Shown here: positions 1-8,566 of the stretch, in pieces
Layout: every line of letters begins with the position of its first letter
Position numbering within the stretch: position 1 is the stretch's first letter
From: a bacterium
GTDB taxonomy: Bacteria > Pseudomonadota > Alphaproteobacteria > Rhizobiales > Aestuariivirgaceae
NCBI GenBank assembly: GCA_022842165.1
Contig: JALHQC010000013.1
Coordinates: forward strand, 25,135 to 89,134
Length of the DNA stretch: 64,000 nucleotides
Direction of reading: 5' to 3'
Position numbers and translations under genes: made by a program
Notes under the pieces: generated by a model
The model's input: only the letters and a program-made list of their open reading frames with translations
Told to the model about the DNA's origin: nothing
The model's database searches: none

Positions 1-1
1 C

Positions 2-553
2 GTCTATAACCTGTGGTTCCTGGTGCTGACCGGCTTCTTCTTCTGGCAGGGGTTCCGGAAAGACGACACGCCGCTCCGCCAGCGCTATCTCCTCTCCTAT
101 CTGCTGACCTGGGCGGTCGGCACCTGCATTCTTGGAACAATCTTCTCCTCTGCCGGACCCTGTTTCTATGGCTTCGTCGCCCAGGGAACGAACCCCTATG
201 ATGGCCTGATGCGCTACCTGGCGGACGCCAATGCCGTTTACCCGGTCTGGGCGGTGCCGACGCAGGCAACGCTGTGGCAGAGCCACCTTGCAGGCTTTGG
301 CGACATTGAGGGCGTATCCGCCATGCCATCGATGCACGTGGCGACGACGATCCTCTTCATCCTCTGCGCCAGGGCTTCGGGCAAACGCTGGCTCCTGCGG
401 CTCTCGGTGCTCTTTGCGGTCCTGATTTTCCTCGGTTCCATCCTGCTGGGCTGGCACTACGCAATCGATGGTTATGCTGGCGCACTGATCGCGCTGGGTT
501 GCTGGAAGATCATCGGCTGGTGGCAGTCCTCCCGCGGGACGGCGGCAGCATGA
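2..553 (+). CDS. PAP2-type phosphatase, C-terminal part
   Basis: The start lies upstream of the window; 183 residues are visible. This is a membrane phosphatase or phosphotransferase of the PAP2/inositolphosphotransferase (PAP2_3) type, expected to act on lipid or isoprenoid phosphates at the inner membrane. Visible signs are the PAP2 motif 2 core SAMPSMH and a motif 3 of the form [11 protein letters not shown], where His and Asp form the catalytic relay, set among hydrophobic segments. The stop codon overlaps the start of the next gene (ATGA), and that gene encodes a close paralogue, so the pair is a translationally coupled tandem duplication. The substrate is unknown. Confidence 0.8.
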   Translation, partial: VYNLWFLVLTGFFFWQGFRKDDTPLRQRYLLSYLLTWAVGTCILGTIFSSAGPCFYGFVAQGTNPYDGLMRYLADANAVYPVWAVPTQATLWQSHLAGFGDIEGVSAMPSMHVATTILFILCARASGKRWLLRLSVLFAVLIFLGSILLGWHYAIDGYAGALIALGCWKIIGWWQSSRGTAAA

Positions 554-1638
554 GCCTTGCCCATGCCACTGCTGCGCCGGGGCGGATCGGCGAAACCCTC
601 GCGGCGATCCGCAGCGGCATCCGCACCCATGCCCTGCTCTATGCTTTCGCGCTCTTCGTGGTGACGGCCGCCGTGCTCGAGTCGCAACTGCTCGGCATCC
701 CGCTCGACCTTCAGATGGTGATGCTGTTTTCAGGCCCGGTCCTGCTGGTGCTGGCCGTCATGATCATGATCGGCCTGGCGCAGGAAACCGTGAGGCTGGC
801 ACGCATCGGACACACGGGAAGCCTCGCTGCCGCATTGGGCGTGAAGCTTCGCGACGACTATCTGACACCCATCCGCATCTCCAACGGCATTCATGCCGTC
901 ATCTTCATGACGGCCTATATGGTGGGTTACACCTTCATCAAGCGCGCCATTCCCTCCGCAGTTCCCTTTTCGTGGGACGAGACCTTCATGGCGATGGACC
1001 AGGCCCTGCACTTCGGCACGCATCCCTTCGAATGGCTGGCGCCGCTCCTGAACCACTCCTGGATCACCTTCGCGCTCAACGTGAATTACAATGCGTGGTT
1101 CTTCGTCATGTTCATCTGCTGGTTCTGGCAGGGCTTCGCAAAGGACGACACTGAACTGCGCCAGCGTTTCCTGCTGGGCTTCACGCTCACATGGTTCCTT
1201 GGCACCTGCGTGCTGGGCACGATCTTCTCCTCCGTCGGCCCCTGCTTCTATGGACGCCTGCTGCCGGGGCCCGACCCCTACGTGCCGCTGATGGGCTGGC
1301 TCGCCGCCGCATCCGCCGACTATCCGATCTGGTCGCTCGGCATCATGGATGCATTGTGGAAGACCTACGAGACGGGCGATGGCGTGGTGAACGGCATTTC
1401 CGCCATGCCCTCGATGCATGTGGGAACGTCCGTGCTGTTCGCGCTTCTGGGCTTTGCCTCCGGCAAGCGCTGGGTGGGCTGGCTGCTGGCAGGCTTCGCC
1501 ACGCTCATCATGATCGGCTCGGTGCATCTCGCCTGGCACTATGCGATCGACGGCTATGCCGGAGCCCTCGTCGCCGTCTTCGGCTGGTGGGCGGCAGGCA
1601 GGATGGTGAAGTGGGACCGGAAGCTCCGCAGTGCCTAG
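550..1638 (+). CDS. PAP2-type membrane phosphatase
   Basis: A 362-residue polytopic membrane protein, paralogue of the preceding gene, sharing long stretches around [20 protein letters not shown] and [12 protein letters not shown]. These carry the conserved PAP2 motifs 2 and 3 with catalytic His residues. It probably dephosphorylates or transfers a phosphate-containing head group of a membrane lipid. I place the start at the ATG overlapping the upstream stop (ATGA); an in-frame ATG 51 bases earlier lies inside the upstream gene and is less likely. The stop overlaps that of lepA on the other strand by three bases at a shared CTAG. The substrate cannot be told from the sequence. Confidence 0.85.
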   Translation: MSLAHATAAPGRIGETLAAIRSGIRTHALLYAFALFVVTAAVLESQLLGIPLDLQMVMLFSGPVLLVLAVMIMIGLAQETVRLARIGHTGSLAAALGVKLRDDYLTPIRISNGIHAVIFMTAYMVGYTFIKRAIPSAVPFSWDETFMAMDQALHFGTHPFEWLAPLLNHSWITFALNVNYNAWFFVMFICWFWQGFAKDDTELRQRFLLGFTLTWFLGTCVLGTIFSSVGPCFYGRLLPGPDPYVPLMGWLAAASADYPIWSLGIMDALWKTYETGDGVVNGISAMPSMHVGTSVLFALLGFASGKRWVGWLLAGFATLIMIGSVHLAWHYAIDGYAGALVAVFGWWAAGRMVKWDRKLRSA

Positions 1639-3437
1639 TTCTCGTCCATCTTCAGCGCTGAAATGAAGGCTTCCTGCGGGATTTCGACCTTGCCGAACTG
1701 CCGCATCTTCTTCTTGCCTTCCTTCTGCTTGTCCAGAAGCTTGCGCTTGCGGCTGATGTCGCCGCCGTAGCACTTGGCAGTCACGTCCTTCCGCATCGCA
1801 GAGAGCGTTTCGCGCGCTACGATCTTGCCGCCGATCGCCGCCTGGATCGGGATCTGGAACATGTGGCGCGGGATCAGCTCTTTCAGCTTCTCGCACATCA
1901 CGCGGCCGCGCTGCTCGGCGCGGCCCTTGTGGACGACCATGGCCAGCGCATCGACCGGCTCGGCATTGACGAGGATGGCGAGGCGCACGAGATCGCCCTC
2001 CTCGTAACCGATCATCTTGTAGTCGAACGAGGCATAACCGCGCGACACCGACTTGAGACGGTCGTAGAAATCGAACACCACTTCATTGAGCGGAATGTCA
2101 TAGACAACCATGGCGCGCGAGCCCGCATAGGTGAGCTGCTTCTGGCGTCCGCGGCGATCCTCGCAGAGCTTGAGGATCGAGCCGAGGTAATCGTCGGGGA
2201 CAAGGATCGTCGCCTCGATCCAGGGCTCCTCGATCGACAGGATCAGCGTCTGGTCGGGGAGATCGACAGGGTTGTGAAGCTCGATCTGGTTGCCGTCGCG
2301 CAGGTTCACCTTGTAGATGACGGAGGGCGCGGTCGTGATGATGTCGACGTTAAATTCGCGTTCGATCCGCTCACGGATGATTTCGAGATGCAGCAGCCCG
2401 AGGAAGCCGCAGCGGAAGCCGAAGCCCAGCGCGGCAGAGGTTTCCATCTCATAGGAGAAGCTTGCATCGTTGAGGCGGAGCTTGCCCATCGCATCGCGCA
2501 AGTCCTCGAAGCGGGCGGCATCGACGGGGAAGAAACCCGCGAAGACGACGGACTGGGCGGGCCGGAAGCCGGGCAGCGGAGTGACGGCCACCGCGCGGTC
2601 GTCAACCACCGTATCGCCGACGCGCGTATCCGCCACCTGCTTGATGGACGCCGTGAAGAAGCCGATCTCGCCGGGGCCGAGTTCGTCGATCATTTCCTTC
2701 TTGGGCCGCGAGACGCCGATGCGCTCCAGCGTGTAGATGGCGTTCGTCGAAACGAGCTTCACCCGCATGCCCTTCTTCATCACGCCGTCGATGATGCGTA
2801 CGAGGACGACGACGCCGAGGTAAGTGTCGTACCAGCTATCGACCAGCAGCGCCTTGAGCGGCGCGTTGCGGTCGCCCTTCGGCGCGGGTAGGCGGTGGAC
2901 GATCGCTTCGAGAACGTCCGGCACGCCCACTCCTGTCTTGGCCGAAATCGGGATCGCGTCGGACGCATCGATGCCGATCACGTCTTCGATCTGCTGGCGG
3001 ATGCGCTCCGGCTCGGCAGCGGGCAGGTCGACCTTGTTGAGGACGGGCACGATCTCGTGGTTGTTGTTGATCGCCTGATAGACGTTGGCGAGCGTCTGGG
3101 CCTCGACCCCCTGTGAGGCATCGACGACCAGCAGCGAGCCTTCGCAGGCGGCCAGCGAGCGCGAGACTTCATAGGCGAAATCGACGTGGCCTGGCGTATC
3201 GATGAGGTTCAGGACGTATTTCTCGCCGTTCTGCGCCGTATAGTCGAGGCGGACGGTATTGGCCTTGATGGTGATGCCGCGTTCGCGCTCGAGGTCCATC
3301 GAGTCGAGGATCTGGCTCACCATCTCGCGGTCCGAAACGGCGCCGCAGAGCTGGATCAGCCGGTCGGCCAGCGTCGACTTGCCGTGGTCGATGTGGGCGA
3401 TGATGGAGAAATTGCGGATGTGAGCGGTGTCAATCAT
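1635..3437 (-). CDS. lepA: Elongation factor 4 (LepA)
   Basis: A 600-residue translational GTPase that acts on ribosomes during elongation (back-translocase or fidelity factor). The N-terminal G domain shows [10 protein letters not shown] (P-loop), DTPGHVDF (G3) and NKVDLP (G4), followed by EF-G-like domains II, III and V and the LepA-specific C-terminal domain with [11 protein letters not shown] and [13 protein letters not shown]. The chosen ATG gives MIDTAHIRN and a length typical of the family; an ATG seven codons upstream is also in frame. It is probably monocistronic. The upstream region holds a palindromic repeat and a structured transcribed region with a strong promoter facing lepA. 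Confidence 0.97.
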   Translation of the reverse strand: MIDTAHIRNFSIIAHIDHGKSTLADRLIQLCGAVSDREMVSQILDSMDLERERGITIKANTVRLDYTAQNGEKYVLNLIDTPGHVDFAYEVSRSLAACEGSLLVVDASQGVEAQTLANVYQAINNNHEIVPVLNKVDLPAAEPERIRQQIEDVIGIDASDAIPISAKTGVGVPDVLEAIVHRLPAPKGDRNAPLKALLVDSWYDTYLGVVVLVRIIDGVMKKGMRVKLVSTNAIYTLERIGVSRPKKEMIDELGPGEIGFFTASIKQVADTRVGDTVVDDRAVAVTPLPGFRPAQSVVFAGFFPVDAARFEDLRDAMGKLRLNDASFSYEMETSAALGFGFRCGFLGLLHLEIIRERIEREFNVDIITTAPSVIYKVNLRDGNQIELHNPVDLPDQTLILSIEEPWIEATILVPDDYLGSILKLCEDRRGRQKQLTYAGSRAMVVYDIPLNEVVFDFYDRLKSVSRGYASFDYKMIGYEEGDLVRLAILVNAEPVDALAMVVHKGRAEQRGRVMCEKLKELIPRHMFQIPIQAAIGGKIVARETLSAMRKDVTAKCYGGDISRKRKLLDKQKEGKKKMRQFGKVEIPQEAFISALKMDEN

Positions 3438-3502
3438 GATTGCGGCGGTGTTTGGCATTCGTTCCGGGTGAGGTCAAGCCTTGTGGGGGCGCAGCCCGTT
3501 TT

Positions 3503-3665
3503 GTCCTCGCCCCCTGATAAGGGGGAGAGGAAAGGGGCCCGCCGCGCGAGCGGTGGGATAGGAGAGGGGCACCCGGACTTTGCCTCAGAAAGGGCCCGGT
3601 TGCCCCTCTCTTCCCCCAACTGCGTTGGGTCCCCTTTCTCTCCCCGCTCACGCGGGGCGAGAACA
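3503..3665. repeat. Palindromic intergenic repeat, type A (paired)
   Basis: Two imperfect inverted half-elements lie head to head. Each contains a GC-rich hairpin of the form CCTCTCCCCGC..GCGGGGCGAGGAC, a run like GCCCCTCTC and a smaller variable hairpin. Related copies appear near 4.05, 5.4, 14.5, 21.2 and 56.3 kb in this window, always between genes. It resembles REP/MITE-like elements of Hyphomicrobiales. Confidence 0.7.
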
Positions 3666-3726
3666 ATAGGCATGCGTCCGCCTTTGCGAGGGCGACATTG
3701 AGTCCCTCAGAAGTGGTGGGAGGCGC

Positions 3727-4004
3727 GGGCGCTGCCCGGCGCTTGGATAGCTGATCCCTTGTGGGGAACCAGCGGTAATGTAGCGCCTGGCAGCGCCCGT
3801 GATGCCGGCAGGGCTTTCCGCCGGGTGTGTGTTCTTCGCGGCGGAGAAGACCCGCCCCTAGCCATTGAAGGCGCTTGGACCTTAGTATCCAAGGGTCACA
3901 CACGAAGCCCCCGGGAACTGATGGTACGTTGCCGCCAGTCCGCAGGCCTGCCGCTCCACCCGCCCTAGGCTCACCGTCATGAGCAGGACCCCGAGGGGTG
4001 GAGC
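3727..4004 (-). ncRNA. Putative structured RNA upstream of lepA
   Basis: No convincing coding frame is present, but the transcript of this strand would fold strongly. Paired arms seen by eye are: 3996-4004 with 3953-3961 (9 bp, GCTCCACCC/GGGTGGAGC); 3897-3903 with 3825-3831 (GTGTGTG/CACACAC), enclosing the hairpins 3888-3893/3874-3879 (CTTGGA/TCCAAG) and 3852-3856/3840-3844; and 3789-3798 with 3727-3736 (10 bp, GGGCGCTGCC/GGCAGCGCCC), enclosing a further GGCGCT/AGCGCC helix. A near-consensus sigma70 promoter lies immediately upstream. I could not match it to SRP RNA, RNase P RNA, tmRNA or a named riboswitch by their conserved motifs. A 6S-like RNA or a long lepA leader remain possible. No poly-U terminator follows, so transcription may continue into lepA. 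Confidence 0.45.
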
Positions 4005-4010
4005 GAGAGG

Positions 4011-4040
4011 ACTATAGTCATACTAGGAATAAAATGTCAA
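4011..4040 (-). promoter_or_regulatory. Sigma70-type promoter
   Basis: On the minus strand TTGACA (4035-4040) is followed after 18 bases by TATAGT (4011-4016), a perfect -35 and a 5-of-6 -10. The predicted start site near 4004 coincides with the first base of a 9-bp helix. It would drive the structured RNA and possibly lepA. Confidence 0.6.
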
Positions 4041-4041
4041 G

Positions 4042-4075
4042 CCTCGTCCTCTCCCCGCTATCGCGGGGCGAGGAC
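4042..4075. repeat. Palindromic repeat, type A (single half)
   Basis: One half-element with a perfect GTCCTC..GAGGAC outer arm and a CCCCGC..GCGGGG inner arm, adjacent to the -35 box of the promoter facing lepA. Confidence 0.6.
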
Positions 4076-4202
4076 ACCGCCGCAACCGCTTAGGCTTCAC
4101 GCTGATATCGCCCATCACCCTTCAATCGAAATCATCAGTCACGCAGGAGAGAATACAGAACATCACCATACATGCTTTACCTGCGCGAGGTTCGACAGTA
4201 GC

Positions 4203-5075
4203 GTGCTGTTGCTTTGCGAAGGCAAGCAGGCACAGGGAGGACTTATCATTAAGGCGAGAAGGTTATCTGCCGGCAGTACGCTTGGGCTTTCGAGCGCAGT
4301 TCTCGTATCGCTACTTGTCTCACTTCCAGCACTTCTGACCGCCTACGCCATACCCGGTCTGGCAACTGCTGCGCTCTTTTTTACCGATGCATGGCTCGCC
4401 GCACAGATCAGCGCGCCCGACTTCCTCCCGAACTGGTTATTTCAAGTCGCTCTGTCCGTTTTCGCTGCCGCTGCTCTCGTGCCTTTGATCCGGCATCATG
4501 CCTTGGGCGAAGATGTGAACGCCCTGCCGAAAACTTCCTTGTGGAAAGCCATCCTGTGGGTGGCGCTGCTGCATTACGCGGCATGGATGCTGCTTGGAAA
4601 TGTTGTGGGCGCTAACGCCATTTATGACGTCTTCCTGCAATCACGGTACTATGATGAGATGGAAATGGATGCCCTTCCTTGGATTCGGGCAGCCGCAAAC
4701 GTCATTTCGTTTGGTTTGAGCGTGCTTCTGGTCGCGCTCATCTATCCACTGATCGGACTTTCCGCGATCCGGAAGCGCCTTGAGCCATGGACAGTGCTTT
4801 CCTGGCAAAGACAGAGTTTTGCAGGGATTCTTTCGGCCACCGCCATCTTGAGTGCTGCATTTGCGATGATTGAAGTTCTTTACTGGCAGGCACTCCACCC
4901 GCTTACTCCGGATGATCTGTGGCACACTCCGACGCTTGCCGCAAACTTCAACGGTCGCCATGTGTTTTTGCAGGAATTACTGGCGTTTCCACTCGATTTC
5001 CTGAGGACAGCGGTTTCTGCAATTGCGATCGCCAAACTTGTGAATGGCCTCGGAATTGACCGGCAAGTTTCTTGA
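4203..5075 (+). CDS. Membrane protein of unknown function
   Basis: A 290-residue protein with about six hydrophobic segments and no domain that I recognise. It has no nucleotide-binding or obvious catalytic motif. The start is uncertain: the GTG used here gives the longest frame, but a good Shine-Dalgarno (GGGAGG at 4235-4240) sits inside it, seven bases before an in-frame ATT, so a rare ATT start would fit the ribosome-binding site better. The gene sits directly before a duplicated piece of hrpB, and its base composition looks less GC-rich than that of its neighbours, so it may be part of an acquired patch. It is probably real, given its length and membrane topology. Confidence 0.6.
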   Translation: MLLLCEGKQAQGGLIIKARRLSAGSTLGLSSAVLVSLLVSLPALLTAYAIPGLATAALFFTDAWLAAQISAPDFLPNWLFQVALSVFAAAALVPLIRHHALGEDVNALPKTSLWKAILWVALLHYAAWMLLGNVVGANAIYDVFLQSRYYDEMEMDALPWIRAAANVISFGLSVLLVALIYPLIGLSAIRKRLEPWTVLSWQRQSFAGILSATAILSAAFAMIEVLYWQALHPLTPDDLWHTPTLAANFNGRHVFLQELLAFPLDFLRTAVSAIAIAKLVNGLGIDRQVS

Positions 5076-5082
5076 CGGGTTT

Positions 5083-5268
5083 CTACCTCAACCTTCTCGG
5101 CTTCACCGGCGCCGCATTGAGCGGGTCTTCCGGCCAGGCGTGCTTGGGGTATCGCCCTCGCATGTCGGAGCGCACCGAGGGATAACCGTTGGTCCAGAAG
5201 GTTTCGAGCGACTGGGTGACGGCGAGCGGGCGGAAGACGGGAGACAAGAGCTCGATGCGCAAGGGGCG
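5083..5268 (-). pseudogene. Duplicated 3' end of hrpB
   Basis: In the minus strand this stretch encodes about the last 60 residues of HrpB, including SLETFWTNGYPSVRSDMRG and WPEDPLNAAP, and ends in its own stop (TAG rather than TAA). It matches 5991-6176 of the intact hrpB 908 bases away, with only scattered substitutions, and the match stops abruptly upstream. It has no plausible start or rest of the helicase, so it is a gene remnant. Together with hrpB it brackets the nucleotidyltransferase gene as a direct repeat. Confidence 0.85.
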
Positions 5269-5345
5269 ATCCGCCTTCTCCACTCCGCAAGTTGGAAGAA
5301 GGTGCCGATAGGCGGATAAGGGTTATATCCCGGCTCAAATCTAGG

Positions 5346-5426
5346 CAAAGCTCGGTTGCCCCTCTCCTATCCCACCGCTGAAGCGGCGGGCCCCTTTCCT
5401 CTCCCCGCTATCGCGGGGCGAGGACA
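5346..5426. repeat. Palindromic repeat, type A (single half)
   Basis: A type A half-element with the GCTCGGTTGCCCCTCTCC arm, a CCACCGCTGAAGCGGCGGG hairpin and the CCCCGCTATCGCGGGG hairpin. It lies just after the stop of the nucleotidyltransferase gene. Confidence 0.65.
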
Positions 5427-5433
5427 TTAATAG

Positions 5434-5985
5434 TCACTCTATGATCCTGAGCCACGGCCAGCGCGCCTTGTATTGCTCGGCTTTGGCACGATACTGAGCG
5501 GGTCGCGGAAGCAGCTTACTGATGCGGAGGATTCCCGCAGTGAGATCGCCATAGCCATCAGGCGCAAAAACATCTCGCGTGGAGACATCGATCCCGATGC
5601 AGGTGCAGCGGACCAGATAGCGCGCAATGCCATCGCATGACGAAAACAGCTGGGGATAATCCGCACCAAAGCGCCGCTTGTACCAGAGATGCACACGCGC
5701 CTGATTCTTCACCTCAACCGGAATTCCAAGCTGCTCGGCAATTGGCGCCACACGGCGGATAACCGCGTCTTCCGCTTCCCACGACACATCCTCATCGAAA
5801 TAGAAGACGTCGTAGTCCTTGATGTTTTCAGCGGGCGGACGATCCGAGAGCACGTTCCACACGGTTTGAAAGAGACATCCGGCCGTAAGGTAGCATTGGT
5901 TGAGCCGAAGTTCCGCCAGACGGCCCATGAGGGCGGCATTGGCCGGATTGCGGCTGACGACATCGCGAAACTGGACATCATCCAT
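5434..5985 (-). CDS. Nucleotidyltransferase family protein (DUF925/COG3575)
   Basis: A 183-residue protein of the NTP_transf_6 (DUF925) family of predicted nucleotidyltransferases. The family signature is visible: GCLFQTVWN near residues 35-45, the acidic KDYDVFYFDEDVSWEAED patch that probably binds metal, and VEVKNQARVHLWY further on. The biological substrate of the family is unknown. The gene lies five bases downstream of hrpB on the same strand, yet it is flanked on its other side by a second copy of the hrpB terminus, which suggests insertion or recombination behind hrpB. It is probably co-transcribed with hrpB. Confidence 0.85.
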   Translation of the reverse strand: MDDVQFRDVVSRNPANAALMGRLAELRLNQCYLTAGCLFQTVWNVLSDRPPAENIKDYDVFYFDEDVSWEAEDAVIRRVAPIAEQLGIPVEVKNQARVHLWYKRRFGADYPQLFSSCDGIARYLVRCTCIGIDVSTRDVFAPDGYGDLTAGILRISKLLPRPAQYRAKAEQYKARWPWLRIIE

Positions 5986-5990
5986 GCTGC

Positions 5991-8423
5991 TTACCTCAAC
6001 CTTCTCGGCTTCGCCGGCGCCGCATTGAGCGGGTCTTCCGGCCAGGCGTGCTTGGGGTATCGCCCTCGCATGTCGGAGCGGACGGAGGGGTAGCCGTTGG
6101 TCCAGAAGGTTTCGAGCGACTGGGTGACGGCGAGCGGGCGGCCGGCAGGAGACAGAAGCTCGATGCGTAACGGACTGCGGCCTTCGGCGATGGCCGGCGT
6201 TCTGGCGAGGCCGAACATTTCCTGCAGGCGCACGCGCAGTACGGGATCGCCTTCGGTTTCATAATCGATGCGGATGTCGGCACCCGAGGGCACCTCGATA
6301 CGGACGGGCGCGAGCCGGTCCATCCGGCGGGAAAGCTCATGCGGGATCATGGCCTGCAGGATCTGGTGCATGTCCAGCCGGTCGAGATGGGCCTTGCGGC
6401 TTACTCCGGCGAGATAGGGGGTGAGCCAGTCCTCCAGCGATGCCAGCAGCGCCTCGTCCGACAGGTCAGGCCAGCCATCATCCGGAAACAGGCGGCGGAT
6501 GAACATGGCGCGCGAGCGGAGCGCCTTGGCGCCCTCGCTCCACGGCAGCGAGCTGAGACCCATCTCACGCACGCCTTCCGTCATCGCCTGCGCGATCATC
6601 TCGGGGTTGGCATTGGTGGAGGGCCGCTCCTCCAGCACCAGCGCACCGAGGCGGCGGGATTTCGTGGCGCTCACGGCTTTTGCACGGCTGTCCCAGAACA
6701 CGCCGTCTTTCGTTTCGATCTGCTCACCGAAATGATCTACGATCTCTCTGAATGACAGGGGAGCGGCGAGGAAGATCTTCTGGTCGCCCGATGCGCCGTC
6801 GGTGGTCGCCACGGCGAGATAATCCTCGCGCATCAGGGCATCGTGTTCGGGCAGGATGGCGCCGCCGCCGCCCGACAGGCGGTAGCGCCGGTCGCCCCCG
6901 CGCCGCTGGGCGATACGATCCGGGAATGCGAAGGCGACGAGCACGCCCGCTGAAAACTCCGATGCGCCTTCCTTTATGTTGGAAATCTGCCGGATCTGCT
7001 TCGCCGACTGGCGGATGCGATCGCGCGCGCCGCCCCTGATCTGGGCGAGCCGCGCCGTGATGTCTGCCCCCACATCGCGCGGCAACCCATCGCGCTCCGA
7101 CAGCATGGCGGCGAGATCGGCGGCAAGCGCACTGTTGCCCTTTGCCACCATATGGGCAAGGCGCGGATGGAGCGGCAGCCGCACCATCTGCTTTCCCATC
7201 GCCGTGATGCGGCCTTGCCTGTCGATGGCCTCGAGCCGCCGCAGCAGGTCCTGCGCCTGCGCATAGGGCGCAGCGGGCGGCGGATCGAGCCAGGGCAGCG
7301 ACTTCGGATCATCGACGCCCCATGCCGCAAGTTCCAGCACCAATGGAGCGAGATCGGCGACGAAGATTTCCGGTTCGTCATGGGGTTTCAGCGCGCGGGT
7401 TTCCGCTTCAGGCCAGAGGCGGTAGCACACGCCCGGACCCAAGCGGCCCGCGCGGCCCCGGCGCTGGTCCGCCGAGGCGAGCGACACGCGGATGGTTTCG
7501 AGCGCCGTCATGCCCGATGCCGGATCAAAGCGGGGGCTGCGCTTGAAGCCCGTATCGATGACGGCGCCGATGCCATCGATCGTCAGACTGGTTTCGGCGA
7601 TCGTTGTGGCGAGAACGATCTTGCGCTCACCCGGCGGCGACTGGCGGATGGCGCTGTCCTGCTCAGCGAAACTCATCGCGCCATAGAGTGGGCGGACAGC
7701 CGTTCCCTTCGGCAGGCCCGCTGACACGAGCATGTCCTCCGTGCGGCGGATTTCCGCTTCGCCCGGAAGGAAGACGAGGATGCTCTTGTCAGTCTCGTGC
7801 AGCGCTTGGGTAACAGCGCGTGTGGCGTCTGCCGAGATCGTCTGGCGCTGGGCCTTGTCGAGATAGCGCGTTTCGACGGGAAAGACGCGGCCCGGCGCAT
7901 CGATGACGGGGGCTTGCCCCAGATGTGCGGAAACCCGCGCCGCATCGAGCGTGGCCGACATCACGAGGATTCTGAGATCGTCGCGAAGCCCGCGCTGGAT
8001 ATCGAGCGTCATGGCAAGGCCCAAGTCGCCATCGAGCGAGCGCTCATGGAATTCATCGAAGATGACGAGGCCGGTGCCTGTGAGTTCCGGATCGGTTTGC
8101 AGGCGGCGCGTGAGGATGCCTTCGGTGACGACCTCGATCCGCGTGCGCGCCGATACCTTGCGGTCGAGCCGCACGGCATAGCCGACCGTGCCGCCGATCT
8201 CGTCGCCAATGGTTTCCGCCATCCGGTGCGCGGCATTGCGCGCGGCGAGGCGGCGCGGCTCCAGCATCACGATCTTGCTGCCCTTGAGCCAAGGCGCATC
8301 CAAGAGCTTCAGCGGCACGCGCGTCGTCTTGCCGGCACCAGGCTCCGCCACCAGCAAGGCGCAGGGACCGTTTTCCAGCGCCTGCGAGAGGCGGGGAATG
8401 ATGGTATCGACGGGGAATTCCAT
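5991..8423 (-). CDS. hrpB: ATP-dependent helicase HrpB
   Basis: An 810-residue DEAH-box RNA helicase-like protein of normal length for HrpB. Motifs in order: EPGAGKTTR (Walker A) near residue 28, FDEFHER (DEFH Walker B) near 122, MSATLD (motif III), then the C-terminal helicase domain with TTIAETSLTIDGI and QRRGRAGR (motif VI), the helicase-associated domain and the HrpB C-terminal domain. The cellular role of HrpB is poorly defined; it may act in RNA metabolism. The start ATG gives MEFPVDTIIPRL, standard for the family. The last 186 bases are duplicated downstream. Confidence 0.95.
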   Translation of the reverse strand: MEFPVDTIIPRLSQALENGPCALLVAEPGAGKTTRVPLKLLDAPWLKGSKIVMLEPRRLAARNAAHRMAETIGDEIGGTVGYAVRLDRKVSARTRIEVVTEGILTRRLQTDPELTGTGLVIFDEFHERSLDGDLGLAMTLDIQRGLRDDLRILVMSATLDAARVSAHLGQAPVIDAPGRVFPVETRYLDKAQRQTISADATRAVTQALHETDKSILVFLPGEAEIRRTEDMLVSAGLPKGTAVRPLYGAMSFAEQDSAIRQSPPGERKIVLATTIAETSLTIDGIGAVIDTGFKRSPRFDPASGMTALETIRVSLASADQRRGRAGRLGPGVCYRLWPEAETRALKPHDEPEIFVADLAPLVLELAAWGVDDPKSLPWLDPPPAAPYAQAQDLLRRLEAIDRQGRITAMGKQMVRLPLHPRLAHMVAKGNSALAADLAAMLSERDGLPRDVGADITARLAQIRGGARDRIRQSAKQIRQISNIKEGASEFSAGVLVAFAFPDRIAQRRGGDRRYRLSGGGGAILPEHDALMREDYLAVATTDGASGDQKIFLAAPLSFREIVDHFGEQIETKDGVFWDSRAKAVSATKSRRLGALVLEERPSTNANPEMIAQAMTEGVREMGLSSLPWSEGAKALRSRAMFIRRLFPDDGWPDLSDEALLASLEDWLTPYLAGVSRKAHLDRLDMHQILQAMIPHELSRRMDRLAPVRIEVPSGADIRIDYETEGDPVLRVRLQEMFGLARTPAIAEGRSPLRIELLSPAGRPLAVTQSLETFWTNGYPSVRSDMRGRYPKHAWPEDPLNAAPAKPRRLR

Positions 8424-8470
8424 ACGCCGCTCGATAGCGGAAGTGAGACCGGAGAGGAAGCGCGACAGGC

Positions 8471-8560
8471 CCCACCCGTCAGTTGCTGTGCAACTGACAC
8501 CCTCCCCGCTTCGCGCGGAGGGATGCGCTCATCCTTCCCCGGGGGGCACGCGTGACGGAT
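8471..8560. repeat. Palindromic intergenic sequence
   Basis: It contains a perfect 9-bp inverted repeat GTCAGTTGC/GCAACTGAC (8478-8498, loop of 3) followed by a CCCTCCCCGC..GCGGAGGG hairpin. The composition is typical of intergenic palindromic units of this genome. It separates hrpB from the sugar kinase. Confidence 0.5.
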
Positions 8561-8566
8561 GGGGAG

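Noticed and set aside
1863..2891. Long open frame opposite lepA (342 codons)
   Set aside because: It is fully antisense to a conserved gene and is explained by high GC content and codon bias; its sequence is composition-driven and resembles no family.
3710..4020. SRP RNA, RNase P RNA or tmRNA as identity of the structured region
   Set aside because: The conserved SRP loop, the RNase P GGAAAGTCCGGGC element and the tmRNA tag or T-arm motif were sought on both strands and not found.
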